Below are positions 1-7,672 of a stretch of DNA of 45,643 nt, in pieces. The stretch lies in contig JAFQMD010000011.1 of the NCBI GenBank assembly GCA_017396365.1, positions 1 through 45,643 of the forward strand, read 5' to 3'. Below the pieces are notes generated by a model that was not told the DNA's origin, made no database searches, and saw only the letters and a list, made by a program, of their open reading frames with translations. The position numbers and the translations under genes were made by a program. Origin of the DNA: Clostridia bacterium (lineage in GTDB: Bacteria; Bacillota; Clostridia; Christensenellales; Borkfalkiaceae). Every line of letters begins with the position of its first letter. The stretch's first letter is position 1.

Positions 1-64
1 ACGATATTTTGGCGCAAAGACTATGTGATACTTGCAATTCCATTTTGTATGTGCTAAACTATTT

Positions 65-201
65 CCAGTGAAAATTTCTTTTTTCATAGATCCTCCGTTT
101 GTTTTATTGGTTGCAACTGGCAGGTCGCAACTATTATTATACACAAACGGAGGATTTTACTCAACGGTAAACCTTTACTGGACCCCCAGACTATCTGGGG
201 G
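65..201 (+). ncRNA. Candidate structured RNA with nested stems and a terminator
   Basis: No convincing gene lies in the first 328 bases. On the plus strand a perfect 12-bp stem pairs 91-102 with 143-154. It encloses a smaller hairpin (110-114 with 127-131), and an outer short stem can form between CCAGT at 65-69 and ACTGG at 177-181. The same CCAGT could instead pair with ACTGG at 116-120 in the inner loop, which would be a pseudoknot or a switch. An 8-bp C/G-rich hairpin (183-190 with 194-201) followed by a T-rich stretch looks like an intrinsic terminator. I match it to no known family. It may be the end of an RNA or leader that begins left of the window. Confidence 0.4.
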
Positions 202-219
202 TTTATTGTTTACACAAGT

Positions 220-247
220 AAAGGATAGCAAAATTTTGCTATCCTTT
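220..247. terminator. Bidirectional intrinsic terminator
   Basis: A perfect 28-base palindrome with T-rich flanks on both strands. It lies downstream of ddl, so it probably ends the minus-strand tsaE-to-ddl operon as well as anything transcribed rightward from the left edge. Confidence 0.7.
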
Positions 248-328
248 TATAATGTCTAAAAAATCCCTATGAGTGACGCACCTAAGCGTATCCGTTATTT
301 TTCGTTTGCTTACGGCGAATTTTTATAA

Positions 329-1441
329 TTATTTTCTTATTTTTGAAGATGAAAGATTTAGAATTCCACCGTCAAAAGTCTTTATTGAAAGAGCCGACGA
401 TTTAAAATTATCTACGCTCTCTTCTATAAGTTTTGATAGCATAGTTGAATACTCGTTGAAATCCTTACAAAATAAGTAATATGCCATAGAACCCGGTATT
501 GAGTTTATTTCATTTACAAAAATTTGATTTTCTCGCAATAAAAAATCTATTCTAATCACCCCCGAAAACGCTAATTTTCGATATATAGCCCCACTTATCG
601 CTTTTATTCGACTATAAATTTCCCCGTCGATTTGAGCGGGAAACGTCTTTTTGACGGGAATTTTATACTTGTCAGAAAAAGACAAAATTTCTTCGGATTT
701 TTCAACTTCTTCAAGTTCGGAAACGTTAGTATATCCCCCGCTTTTATAAACCGCGCAATTTATTTCTCTAAAATTTTCAAGTCCCTTTTCTACTACAATT
801 TTTTCGTCGAACTTAAACGCAAAATCTATTCCCTTTTCAAGTTCTCTATCGTCTTTCGCTACGGAAATTCCTATGCTACTTCCTAGTTTAGCAGGCTTTA
901 TTACTACTGGAAAATCTAACTTTTTTCTAATAACTTTTAACACGTAATCTCTTTTAAGATAATAATTATCTCTATGTAATTTTACGTAGGGCAAACAGTT
1001 TACCCCTATTGAACTAAGCGCAATTTTAGTAAATTCTTTATCCATCGCAAGCGCCGACGAAAACAAATCGGGGCAAACGAAAGGAATTTTACTGTTTTTA
1101 AATATCGCTGTAAACTCCCCGCCCTCACCGTATCCACCGTGCATACAGTTTATCGCAGAATAAACTTTAAAAAGCGGTTTTAATTTGTTTGATTTTAATA
1201 AAAATAACGTATCTTGCATAGGCAATAAAACACACTTTTTTAAGCCGTCGCTTTTAAATTCTTTATAAAACGACAAGTCTTTAAGTTTATCACCCGTAAA
1301 CCACTCTCCGCTCCTACTTACGTAAACGGGAACGGCGTTATACTCGCTTTTGCAAATTGCGTTTAAGGTCATAACGCCCGTTATCACCGAAACGTCGTGC
1401 TCACAACTTACACCACCAAAAAATACTAAAACGTTTTTCAT
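329..1441 (-). CDS. ddl: D-alanine--D-alanine ligase
   Basis: This ATP-grasp enzyme joins two D-alanines for the peptidoglycan stem peptide. The chosen start at 1441 has AGGAG four bases upstream and gives 370 residues, normal for Firmicute Ddl. An ATG 54 bases further upstream would overlap murF and adds residues unlike the family. Visible motifs are GGVSCEHDVS at the N-terminus, HGGYGEGGE near residue 101, IKPAKLGSSIG near 181 (ATP-grasp lysine) and NEINSIPGS near 310 (metal and substrate loop). The family more often has GE-D/N-G where this protein has GEGG. It follows murF by 10 bases, so the enzyme making the dipeptide and the one using it are co-expressed. A D-Ala-D-Ser or D-Lac variant cannot be excluded from sequence alone. 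Confidence 0.93.
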   Translation of the reverse strand: MKNVLVFFGGVSCEHDVSVITGVMTLNAICKSEYNAVPVYVSRSGEWFTGDKLKDLSFYKEFKSDGLKKCVLLPMQDTLFLLKSNKLKPLFKVYSAINCMHGGYGEGGEFTAIFKNSKIPFVCPDLFSSALAMDKEFTKIALSSIGVNCLPYVKLHRDNYYLKRDYVLKVIRKKLDFPVVIKPAKLGSSIGISVAKDDRELEKGIDFAFKFDEKIVVEKGLENFREINCAVYKSGGYTNVSELEEVEKSEEILSFSDKYKIPVKKTFPAQIDGEIYSRIKAISGAIYRKLAFSGVIRIDFLLRENQIFVNEINSIPGSMAYYLFCKDFNEYSTMLSKLIEESVDNFKSSALSIKTFDGGILNLSSSKIRK

Positions 1442-1451
1442 AAAACTCCTT

Positions 1452-3023
1452 TTAATACGCGTCGGGCAAATCGTTGAAAAAGGCAACGACGTCACCCTTT
1501 TTTAACTTGTTTGAAAGATAAGTTTTAACTGATTTCATATCTGCAAGTTGAATAAATTTTCCACCGACGCTTTTTACGCCGTCGCAGATACTATTCGCAT
1601 TTATCCCCATCGCTATTACTAACGAAAAATTCTCACCTAAAACTTGCCCAACTTTTAAGTTTAAATTTTCACTCTCTTCGCCAAGTTCAACTATGCCTGA
1701 AGTTACTGCAAATTTTTCACCGTCAAGTTTTCCAACGGCAGTCGCAGTTGAAATTATGCCTTTAATATTTGCATTATAACCGTCGTCTATAACCGTAACT
1801 CCACTCGTTGTTTTTATAATTTCCGCCCTGTGTTTTGGGGGAGAAAGAGTGGGAATTACCGAAAGAATTTTACCTATATCAACTTGTAAATACAGCGCGA
1901 CTGCCGTTGCCGTGCAAACGTTTTCAAGATTATGAAAGCCAAGTAGCGGAGTAAACGTTCTATAAGTTTTTTCTCCCACTACAAGTTCAAAATCTATGCC
2001 GTCCTTAGTTTGTACTGCGTTTTTAAATTTTACAAATCCGCCGTCGCCAACCAAAAACTTTTTACACTCGGCTTTATTATAAAGGTCAAAGTTTTCTTTT
2101 GAACTATTATTAAAAAATGCAACTTTTTGCCCCGTAAGCCCTTCTATAAGTCGATTTTTAGCCTTTTTTACACCGTCAATCCCACCGAGCGTTTTAGTGT
2201 GTTGACAAAGTATCGACGTTATAACGCCTACGTTTGGCTTAACTATTTTACAAAGCGTTTTTATATCGTTTTTATACCTTGCGCCCATCTCTGCAATAAA
2301 CACTTCAAAGTTTTCAATTCCCCCTTTCACAGTTTTGCAAATTCCGAGCGGAGTATTAAAAGACATAGGCGTTGCTAAAACGCTATATTTTGTTTCAAGC
2401 ATTTTTTTAAGAAAGTTTTTTACCGACGTTTTCCCCGAACTTCCCGTTATCCCTATTTTTATAAGGTTTTTATTTTTGGCAATTATTTTCTCACATCTAA
2501 AAACGCTAATTTTATATCTTAAAAAATCGTAAGGCAAGTTTATAATTTTAGCAAGCGATAATAAAACTGGATAAAATACGGGAATTATGGATAAATATAG
2601 AGATGCAAAATAATGCGTTTTGGGGGTTTTAAAAAGCAACGTAGTTGCCGTACAAAAGCAAAGGTTTAATAGGATAGCAGTTATAAATATTCTTAAAAAT
2701 CTGTGAGTTAATTTTACGTTTTTTATAACTGACGTAGTAATGCAATAAATTCCACAATGCAAACACACTAATATAAAAACGGCGCTTGAAAAAACCGTGT
2801 TATTTACGCTTAAAAATAAAACGATTATCAGCAAAAACACGCAAAAAGTAAGGCTATAAGTCGATACTTTAAGCATTGGACGAGTTTTTCCATTTATTAT
2901 CGCAGGGAAAAACTCTTTTATTTTATATCCGCATTGTTGAAATATCGCGTTTATTTTACACGAAAAAAAGATTAGACAAAAAGTAGATAAAACCAAAACG
3001 GTTATCGCGTTTTTCAAAGTCAT
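1452..3023 (-). CDS. murF: MurF-like ligase with N-terminal membrane domain
   Basis: It is predicted to add D-Ala-D-Ala to UDP-MurNAc-tripeptide. The Mur-ligase core starts near residue 185, with the P-loop GITGSSGKTS (191-200), AEMGARYKND near 245, HNLENVCTA near 364 and IDDGYNAN near 412. The usual soluble MurF N-terminal domain, which binds the uridine part of the substrate, is replaced by about 180 residues with roughly five hydrophobic segments (about 5-22, 55-75, 80-98, 108-130, 140-160). Total length is 523 against about 450 for classical MurF. The ATG overlaps the hydrolase stop as ATGA, and ddl follows directly. The core assignment is firm; that this is the cell's main MurF is inferred from the ddl neighbour. 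Confidence 0.85.
   Translation of the reverse strand: MTLKNAITVLVLSTFCLIFFSCKINAIFQQCGYKIKEFFPAIINGKTRPMLKVSTYSLTFCVFLLIIVLFLSVNNTVFSSAVFILVCLHCGIYCITTSVIKNVKLTHRFLRIFITAILLNLCFCTATTLLFKTPKTHYFASLYLSIIPVFYPVLLSLAKIINLPYDFLRYKISVFRCEKIIAKNKNLIKIGITGSSGKTSVKNFLKKMLETKYSVLATPMSFNTPLGICKTVKGGIENFEVFIAEMGARYKNDIKTLCKIVKPNVGVITSILCQHTKTLGGIDGVKKAKNRLIEGLTGQKVAFFNNSSKENFDLYNKAECKKFLVGDGGFVKFKNAVQTKDGIDFELVVGEKTYRTFTPLLGFHNLENVCTATAVALYLQVDIGKILSVIPTLSPPKHRAEIIKTTSGVTVIDDGYNANIKGIISTATAVGKLDGEKFAVTSGIVELGEESENLNLKVGQVLGENFSLVIAMGINANSICDGVKSVGGKFIQLADMKSVKTYLSNKLKKGDVVAFFNDLPDAY
2145..2156 (+). repeat. Dispersed motif, 12 of 13 bases (inside murF)
   Basis: TATAAGTCGATT, read here on the strand opposite to murF; a shorter 11-base match lies in the same gene at 2855-2865 in another reading frame. 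Confidence 0.5.
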
Positions 3024-3709
3024 TTACCGTTCTCCGTTAAAAAATTAAAGACCAAAGTATTAAATTTATCAGCCTGTTTAATAAAACAAAAATGCCCCGC
3101 ATTAGCAAGAAAATAAAGCCTACTATCTTTTATAAGTTTCTTCATTCGTTTTGCCATATACGGGGGCGTTTGCCTATCGTTTTTTCCAAACACTAAAAGC
3201 GTTTTGTTTTGAATTTTTGCGTACTCTTCGTCTAAGTGGTCAACTATAATTTTTTGAAAACTCTTTTTCATTACGGGGCTTAAATTCCTATAATCTTCAG
3301 AATATAAAAATTTTAGTTTATCACGACTTACGAATTTTTTAAGAACAAAAAAAGACGCTTTTTTAAGGAAATATTTCAATCTCCTTCTCGGCTTTAAGCC
3401 GGCAGCGCCTGTAAAAACTATTTTATCTATTCTCTTGTCTTTGCCAAGTAATCTCGTTACTACCCTTGCTCCGAACGAGTGCGCGATAACGTCAACCTTT
3501 TCTTCGCCTATCGCGTCTAAAAGAGCACAAATCTCATCTGCGTAATCGTCTAGAGAAAAGGGATATTCCATAGTTTGACCTTTTCCAAAACCCGTCATAT
3601 CGACTGCGACGACACGCATAAACCTTGAAAAAAAATTTATTTGTTTTATAAAACTCTCTTTACTGGAAAGATAGCCGTGTAGCATAAGTAAAACCTTACC
3701 ATACCCCAC
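3020..3709 (-). CDS. Alpha/beta hydrolase
   Basis: A small alpha/beta-hydrolase of unknown substrate. The nucleophile elbow is AHSFG with Ser78 (the first family Gly is Ala), the acid is Asp178 in GKNDRQTPP and the base is His206 in NAGHF. The listed GTG start (AAAGG nine bases upstream) drops the usual first beta strand. The frame stays open upstream and reads ERYIDVG, a typical family N-terminus, back to an ATT codon at 3745 that has GGAG five bases before it, so translation may start there. The gene lies between rimI and murF in the operon and overlaps murF by four bases. The context suggests a cell-envelope or housekeeping role but does not name one. Confidence 0.8.
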   Translation of the reverse strand: MGYGKVLLMLHGYLSSKESFIKQINFFSRFMRVVAVDMTGFGKGQTMEYPFSLDDYADEICALLDAIGEEKVDVIAHSFGARVVTRLLGKDKRIDKIVFTGAAGLKPRRRLKYFLKKASFFVLKKFVSRDKLKFLYSEDYRNLSPVMKKSFQKIIVDHLDEEYAKIQNKTLLVFGKNDRQTPPYMAKRMKKLIKDSRLYFLANAGHFCFIKQADKFNTLVFNFLTENGK

Positions 3710-3738
3710 GTCAATATACCTTTCGCCTATAAGTCTAT

Positions 3739-4170
3739 TTATAATTTTTTCTCCATTATTAAAGCGTCTTCTCCGTTAGAATAATAACCTTTTCTCTCTG
3801 CAATTTGCAAAAACCCGCAACGGGCATAGCAATTTATTGCGACAAAATTACTCTTCCTTACTTCTAAAAAGATTTTTTCTACGCCTTTTTTCTTTAAAGC
3901 GGTTGAAAACGCTTCAACCAAACTTTTGCCAAAGCCTTTTCCACGTTGGCTCTCGTCAACCGCAACGAGTAAAATTTCGCCGTCTTCAAACAAACTTTGA
4001 CCGCCGATATAGCCTACAACCTGCTGGTTTTCGCAAGCAACGAATCCTAAAAAATTAAACTGACAAAATGCGCTTTCTATCATTTCTTTAGACCAAGGAT
4101 CACTAAAACATTGCTGTTCTAAAAGGCTAATTTTAGCGTTGTCCTCTTTTTGCCACGGACGAATTAACAC
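3739..4170 (-). CDS. rimI: Ribosomal protein S18 alanine N-acetyltransferase RimI
   Basis: A GNAT-fold acetyltransferase of 143 residues, the usual RimI size. The acetyl-CoA loop is visible as QRGKGFGKSL and the C-terminal part as NFVAINCYARCGF. In the family it acetylates the N-terminus of ribosomal protein S18. It overlaps the end of tsaB by seven bases. The tsaE-tsaB-rimI order is a classic Firmicute cluster and supports the name beyond the general GNAT match. Confidence 0.9.
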   Translation of the reverse strand: MLIRPWQKEDNAKISLLEQQCFSDPWSKEMIESAFCQFNFLGFVACENQQVVGYIGGQSLFEDGEILLVAVDESQRGKGFGKSLVEAFSTALKKKGVEKIFLEVRKSNFVAINCYARCGFLQIAERKGYYSNGEDALIMEKKL

Positions 4171-4778
4171 AACTCCTCCTCCGCCTGACTCTTTTTAACG
4201 TAGAGCGGAACAAGGCTTTCCCTATCCGTACTTGCAAGATTTAATTTCTTTTCAACGGCTATTTCAAAACACTTTGCCAAATCGCCAACACGTGAGTCTA
4301 CCCCGTCAATTTGAACGTCTGATATAATTAAAAAATCATTATATAAGTCGATTATCTCGCTTTTTGATAAAAAGCACGGCGAAAGAATAACGTTGTTTTC
4401 TTCGTCGAAAGCGCAAGCGTAAAAGTTGTCGTGTCTTGCGTCGATTAAGGTTAATTTTTTAACTTTTTCTACGATATTGTATGCAAGCGACTCAAAAGAA
4501 GTTACGCCTAAAACCTTTTTACCGCATGCGTATGCAAACGCCTTTGCAGTAGAAACGCCTATTCTAATCCCCGTAAAAGATCCCGGACCTACGCTACAAG
4601 CAAACACGTCAATATCAAAAAGCGACACGCCCGAGTCTAAAAGGCAACTCTCAATTTCTTTCATAAGGACTACGGAATGAGAGTGCAGACACTCTTTTGT
4701 TTCCTTTACCGCTTTAACTTTTCCGCTTGCAACAACCGTCAAATAGTTTCCGCTCGTATCAAACGCAAGATAATTCAT
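4164..4778 (-). CDS. tsaB: tRNA t6A biosynthesis protein TsaB
   Basis: TsaB (YeaZ) is an ASKHA-fold partner of TsaD and TsaE that makes threonylcarbamoyl-adenosine at position 37 of ANN-decoding tRNAs. The N-terminus LAFDTSGNYLTV and the segment CSVGPGSFTGIRIGVSTAKA are diagnostic. At 204 residues it is slightly shorter than many homologues, with a reduced C-terminal domain. Its start overlaps the tsaE stop as ATGA, so the two are translationally coupled. TsaD is not in this window. Confidence 0.93.
   Translation of the reverse strand: MNYLAFDTSGNYLTVVASGKVKAVKETKECLHSHSVVLMKEIESCLLDSGVSLFDIDVFACSVGPGSFTGIRIGVSTAKAFAYACGKKVLGVTSFESLAYNIVEKVKKLTLIDARHDNFYACAFDEENNVILSPCFLSKSEIIDLYNDFLIISDVQIDGVDSRVGDLAKCFEIAVEKKLNLASTDRESLVPLYVKKSQAEEELC
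4342..4354 (+). repeat. Dispersed 13-mer TATAAGTCGATTA (inside tsaB)
   Basis: Exact copy on the strand opposite to tsaB, read by the gene as codons for Ile-Asp-Leu-Tyr. Confidence 0.6.
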
Positions 4779-5173
4779 AAAGTAATTTTCCTTGTATTTT
4801 CGTCTATTTTTTCTATTTTAACAACTTTTACAACCTTTGGCAAAACGTCTTTTATATTTTGCGCCCACTCTATAAGACACACGCCTTTTAAATAGAAATA
4901 GTCGGTAAGACCTAACGCCTCCGCGTCTTCCCCACTTGACAAGCGATAACAATCGTAATGATATAAAACGCCGTCGTAATCGTTTAAATAAGCGTAAGTG
5001 GGGCTGGTTATTTCGTCTGTTATTCCAAGCCCTTTTGCAACGCCCTTTGCAAAAGCGGTTTTGCCTGCACCCATCTCTCCGTCGAGCAAAACGACGTCTC
5101 CACCCTTTAACGTTTTAGCGTAATCAAAAGCAACTTGATACGTTTCTTCACAAGATTTAGTAATTATTTCCAT
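4775..5173 (-). CDS. tsaE: tRNA t6A biosynthesis ATPase TsaE
   Basis: TsaE (YjeE) is the small P-loop ATPase that drives the TsaBDE complex. Walker A is GEMGAGKT at residues 32-39, followed by SPTYAYLNDY and YHYDCYRL, which are family hallmarks. Its 132 residues match the family. The ribosome site is weak. It is the first recognisable gene of the operon running down to ddl, 18 bases after the end of ribU, so transcription may also come from ribU. Confidence 0.92.
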   Translation of the reverse strand: MEIITKSCEETYQVAFDYAKTLKGGDVVLLDGEMGAGKTAFAKGVAKGLGITDEITSPTYAYLNDYDGVLYHYDCYRLSSGEDAEALGLTDYFYLKGVCLIEWAQNIKDVLPKVVKVVKIEKIDENTRKITL

Positions 5174-5191
5174 AACTGTATTATACGCCTT

Positions 5192-5749
5192 TTATAGAAT
5201 TTTGCCAAGTAAATTTTTAAGTCGTTTATAAAGTAAAATAGTAATTATACTATTTAAAACACCCTTTATAAGATTAAAAATCAAAATATACCCCCAAGTT
5301 TGTTTAAAAAATTCGGCAGGGTTTTCAATTTGAAAGATATAAAAAGTAACGTATCTATTCATAGGCAACGAAAGTAACGCTTGGAATATAACGCACGCCG
5401 AAAGCACTATTATTACCCACTTTAACCCCTTTACTTTTTTATAAACAAGCGACGGAATAACGACGAACGCTATCGCAGTAACCGTGTTGGCAACCGCGCC
5501 CGTTATGCCACCCGTCGAGCCTATCATACCCAACAAATTAGTAATTACCACTATAATTAGCGATGATATCGGACCTAATATGTACCCCGTAAGTAGCATC
5601 ACGGCAAACGAAAAATCGAGTTCTAAAAAGAACGCAGGCGTACCTGGAAACAACGGAAAACTAAGTAAAGTCGTTAAATACGATATCGCTATTGCCGTGC
5701 CGAGCGTCGCTATTCGCTTAGCGCTAAAAAATTTTTTCTTTTCTTCCAT
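5192..5749 (-). CDS. ribU: ECF transporter S component, riboflavin-type (RibU)
   Basis: An integral membrane substrate-binding subunit with about six hydrophobic segments, 185 residues from the ATG at 5749. That start has AAGGAG five bases upstream; longer ORFs reach back into the riboswitch terminator and are rejected. RibU captures riboflavin and works with the shared EcfA/A'/T module, which must be encoded elsewhere. The substrate call rests largely on the FMN riboswitch directly upstream. The segment FFLELDFSFAVMLLTGYILGP fits the riboflavin/thiamine S-component class. Confidence 0.88.
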   Translation of the reverse strand: MEEKKKFFSAKRIATLGTAIAISYLTTLLSFPLFPGTPAFFLELDFSFAVMLLTGYILGPISSLIIVVITNLLGMIGSTGGITGAVANTVTAIAFVVIPSLVYKKVKGLKWVIIVLSACVIFQALLSLPMNRYVTFYIFQIENPAEFFKQTWGYILIFNLIKGVLNSIITILLYKRLKNLLGKIL

Positions 5750-5802
5750 AAAAACTCCTTCTTTTTGGGGCTCGCCTTTTGGCAAACCAAAAGAAAAGGC
5801 AT

Positions 5803-5827
5803 AAAAAAGCCCGTGGAAAACCACGGG
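5803..5827 (-). terminator. Riboswitch-controlled terminator before ribU
   Basis: A 7-bp G/C-rich stem (CCCGTGG with CCACGGG) followed by six T on the minus strand, placed between the FMN aptamer and the ribU ribosome site. It is the expected expression platform: FMN binding should favour termination. Confidence 0.8.
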
Positions 5828-5850
5828 ACATAATAAGAGCAAGCCTTATA

Positions 5851-5974
5851 ATCTTTTCTCATCCGGACTTTACTTGACAAGTTTACCGTCGGTTTGGGAA
5901 TTGCGCCCAATCAAAGCCGTAAGGCTCTCGCAGACTGTACTGCCGGTGGAGAATTTCACTCCGCCCCAAAGATT
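5851..5974 (-). promoter_or_regulatory. FMN riboswitch (RFN element)
   Basis: Read on the minus strand it shows the RFN landmarks in order: ATCTTTGGGGCGGAGTGAAA, then a CCGGC segment, GTCTGCGAGAGCC, CCGACGGTAAA, and AGTCCGGATGAGAAAAGAT closing the P1 stem. These conserved blocks identify an FMN aptamer with high confidence. It controls ribU and possibly the tsaE operon by read-through. Confidence 0.96.
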
Positions 5975-5983
5975 TACAAGACT

Positions 5984-6012
5984 ATTTTACTCTTTTTACT
6001 TTACTTTGTAAA
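5984..6012 (-). promoter_or_regulatory. Promoter of the riboswitch-ribU transcript
   Basis: TTTACA, 17-base spacer, TAAAAT on the minus strand. The predicted start point falls just before the 5' end of the FMN aptamer. Confidence 0.7.
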
Positions 6013-6022
6013 GTATATTGCG

Positions 6023-6859
6023 CTATATTTCGAGATTTGCCTTTAAATCAAGGGCAATTTTCGGCGCGTTTTTTAAAAACACTCTATCCGCAACGGAAAA
6101 CAAACTTACCACGTCTTTACTCTTTTCGCTCGACGAAAAAGCAATTACCGTTCTTTTTCCACTTGACAGATAATGAAGGTCGGACGCCCCTGCAAAAGAG
6201 CGACTAAACACTTCGTGTCCACTTCCCGAAACGATACCTGACACGTTAGATTTTAAAAGAATTTTTACAGTTTTTTCAACTTCTAAATAGGCAAGTTCGC
6301 CTATTTCTAAAACGGCAAAAATCTTCTTTTTCTTATATCGCCTTGAAATTACCGTAAATTCCTTTTTGATATTTTCAAATCTTCCCCTTTTTACGTCGCT
6401 CGTACCAACGGGCAAATACACGCCGTCCGCTCCTTCTTCAAAGGCTTTTCTAACGGCGCATTTTTTTACGCCGTAGAGTTCTTCTCCGTACGGAAAGCAA
6501 ATCGCGCCGTAAACCCCAACGTTTTTATCTTTTAAAAGTCTCTTACTCTCCCTTATAAAACGGGGACTTACTATCACGTTTCCAAAACCGAATTTAATAA
6601 CGTCGGCAATCTTAATTTTTAAATTTTCTAAATCTTTTACGTCGGTTAAATCGGCGTCAACTCGGCGAAAGAGTTTAAAAGCCTTGTATTCTTTATACTC
6701 TTTTCCTATATCTTCTTCACTTTGACCAAACACAAGCGCAGTTTTTTCTACGCCGTCGGGAAGGTTTTTTTGCCCTTGGGTTTCTGCTGGCGTTTGCTGT
6801 TGACTTTCGACTTGTTTTTCTTCTTCGTTATTTGGGTTTTTGTTTTCAAAATCTTCCAT
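6023..6859 (-). CDS. DeoC-like TIM-barrel protein, catalytic residues lost
   Basis: The start at 6859 has AGAGGTG upstream and gives 278 residues. The first 38 or so are polar and Gln/Glu-rich, probably disordered. Residues 75-235 follow the deoxyribose-phosphate aldolase pattern when laid beside the true DeoC in this window: KFGFGNVIVSPRFI matches the strand-helix at [14 protein letters not shown], and GAICFPYGEE matches [11 protein letters not shown]. The Schiff-base Lys (FIKTSTG in DeoC, Lys153) is replaced by IVSGSG, the catalytic Asp in EIDMV is Tyr in GVYLPVG, and the second Lys in KAAGG is also gone. It should not be an aldolase; a binding or regulatory role is possible. The homology call is mine by eye. 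Confidence 0.65.
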   Translation of the reverse strand: MEDFENKNPNNEEEKQVESQQQTPAETQGQKNLPDGVEKTALVFGQSEEDIGKEYKEYKAFKLFRRVDADLTDVKDLENLKIKIADVIKFGFGNVIVSPRFIRESKRLLKDKNVGVYGAICFPYGEELYGVKKCAVRKAFEEGADGVYLPVGTSDVKRGRFENIKKEFTVISRRYKKKKIFAVLEIGELAYLEVEKTVKILLKSNVSGIVSGSGHEVFSRSFAGASDLHYLSSGKRTVIAFSSSEKSKDVVSLFSVADRVFLKNAPKIALDLKANLEI

Positions 6860-6992
6860 AATACACCTCTTTTTTTGTATTATGAACACTTTTCAAAATT
6901 TTAATCACTTTTGACAACCTTTACTTTTTTTCGGCATATATTTTCAAAACGCATTTTTAAAAACCCTTTATAATAGTCTTAGGAGAATAGTT

Positions 6993-7271
6993 ATGACGAA
7001 TTTTTTTGAAAGTTTTTTTGTTATAGTTATTATTTTTTGTCTTTGCGCCTTATTTTCATTTTTTATAAGGCTAATAATAATTCGGTTTAAAGAGAAAAAT
7101 AAAAAATCCGAGCCAAAACAAACTGCTCCAACCATATATTTCGTTCAGCAAACGCAAAGCGCTAAAAAACGAAAAAAAACCAAGAGAAAAAACACCACCG
7201 TTGCGCTAAAAGGGCTTATGATTACCCCTGAGAAATTTGAAGCGCTTAAAAAGAATAATTTTGAAGATTAA
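6993..7271 (+). CDS. Small single-span membrane protein, unknown
   Basis: A 92-residue protein with a good ribosome site (TAGGAG, seven bases before ATG). Residues about 5-30 are a strong hydrophobic segment, followed by a highly basic tail (KKRKKTKRK) and a soluble C-terminus ending GLMITPEKFEALKK. This is most likely a membrane anchor with a cytoplasmic nucleic-acid- or membrane-surface-binding tail. I do not recognise a family. It is transcribed alone and ends at a terminator. Confidence 0.7.
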   Translation: MTNFFESFFVIVIIFCLCALFSFFIRLIIIRFKEKNKKSEPKQTAPTIYFVQQTQSAKKRKKTKRKNTTVALKGLMITPEKFEALKKNNFED

Positions 7272-7273
7272 AA

Positions 7274-7299
7274 CAGGGCTTTGCGTATGCAAAACCCTG
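7274..7299. terminator. Terminator hairpin between convergent genes
   Basis: An 11-bp stem with one mismatch lies between the plus-strand small membrane protein and the end of rsfS. Confidence 0.6.
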
Positions 7300-7300
7300 C

Positions 7301-7313
7301 TATAAGTCGATTA
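7301..7313 (+). repeat. Dispersed 13-mer TATAAGTCGATTA (intergenic)
   Basis: Exact copy in the short gap between a terminator hairpin and the rsfS stop codon, where no coding constraint explains it. Confidence 0.65.
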
Positions 7314-7322
7314 TTTAACTTT

Positions 7323-7670
7323 TTAGTCTTCAAATTTCTCTATATTTGCGCCGTTTGCCCAAAGCCTTTCAAGATTGTAAAACAATCTCGTTTCGTCGTG
7401 GAAAACGTGTAAAATTACGTCGCCAAAATCAACGACAACCCATCTGCAATCGGTAAGACCTTCTTTTCTGCGAATTTCACCGCCTGCTTTTTCAACCGCT
7501 TCCATTGAATACTCCGCCAAAGCCTTTACTTGCGGAGACGATTTACCGCTTGCAATAATAAAGTAATCGGCTAAAATCGTCTGTTCGCTAACGTCGATTT
7601 TAAGTACGTCGTGCGCCTTTTTTGAAAGTAAGGTTTCACATATAAGTTTTGCTTTTGCTTTAGAATCCAT
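7323..7670 (-). CDS. rsfS: Ribosomal silencing factor RsfS
   Basis: RsfS (Iojap/YbeB) binds ribosomal protein L14 and blocks subunit joining during starvation. The 115 residues show the family core: DYFIIASGKSSPQVKALAEY, then GLTDCRWVVVDFGDVILHVF, then YNLERLWA. GGAG precedes the ATG. It sits two bases after the nadD-yqeK fusion, the usual nadD-yqeK-rsfS order in Firmicutes. Confidence 0.95.
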   Translation of the reverse strand: MDSKAKAKLICETLLSKKAHDVLKIDVSEQTILADYFIIASGKSSPQVKALAEYSMEAVEKAGGEIRRKEGLTDCRWVVVDFGDVILHVFHDETRLFYNLERLWANGANIEKFED

Positions 7671-7672
7671 AT

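Noticed and set aside
32..259. A 75-codon ORF at the left edge
   Set aside because: It runs through two terminator-like hairpins and the nested stems, with no ribosome site.
1442..1495. Upstream start for ddl
   Set aside because: It would overlap murF, lacks a ribosome site and adds 18 residues before the conserved N-terminal strand.
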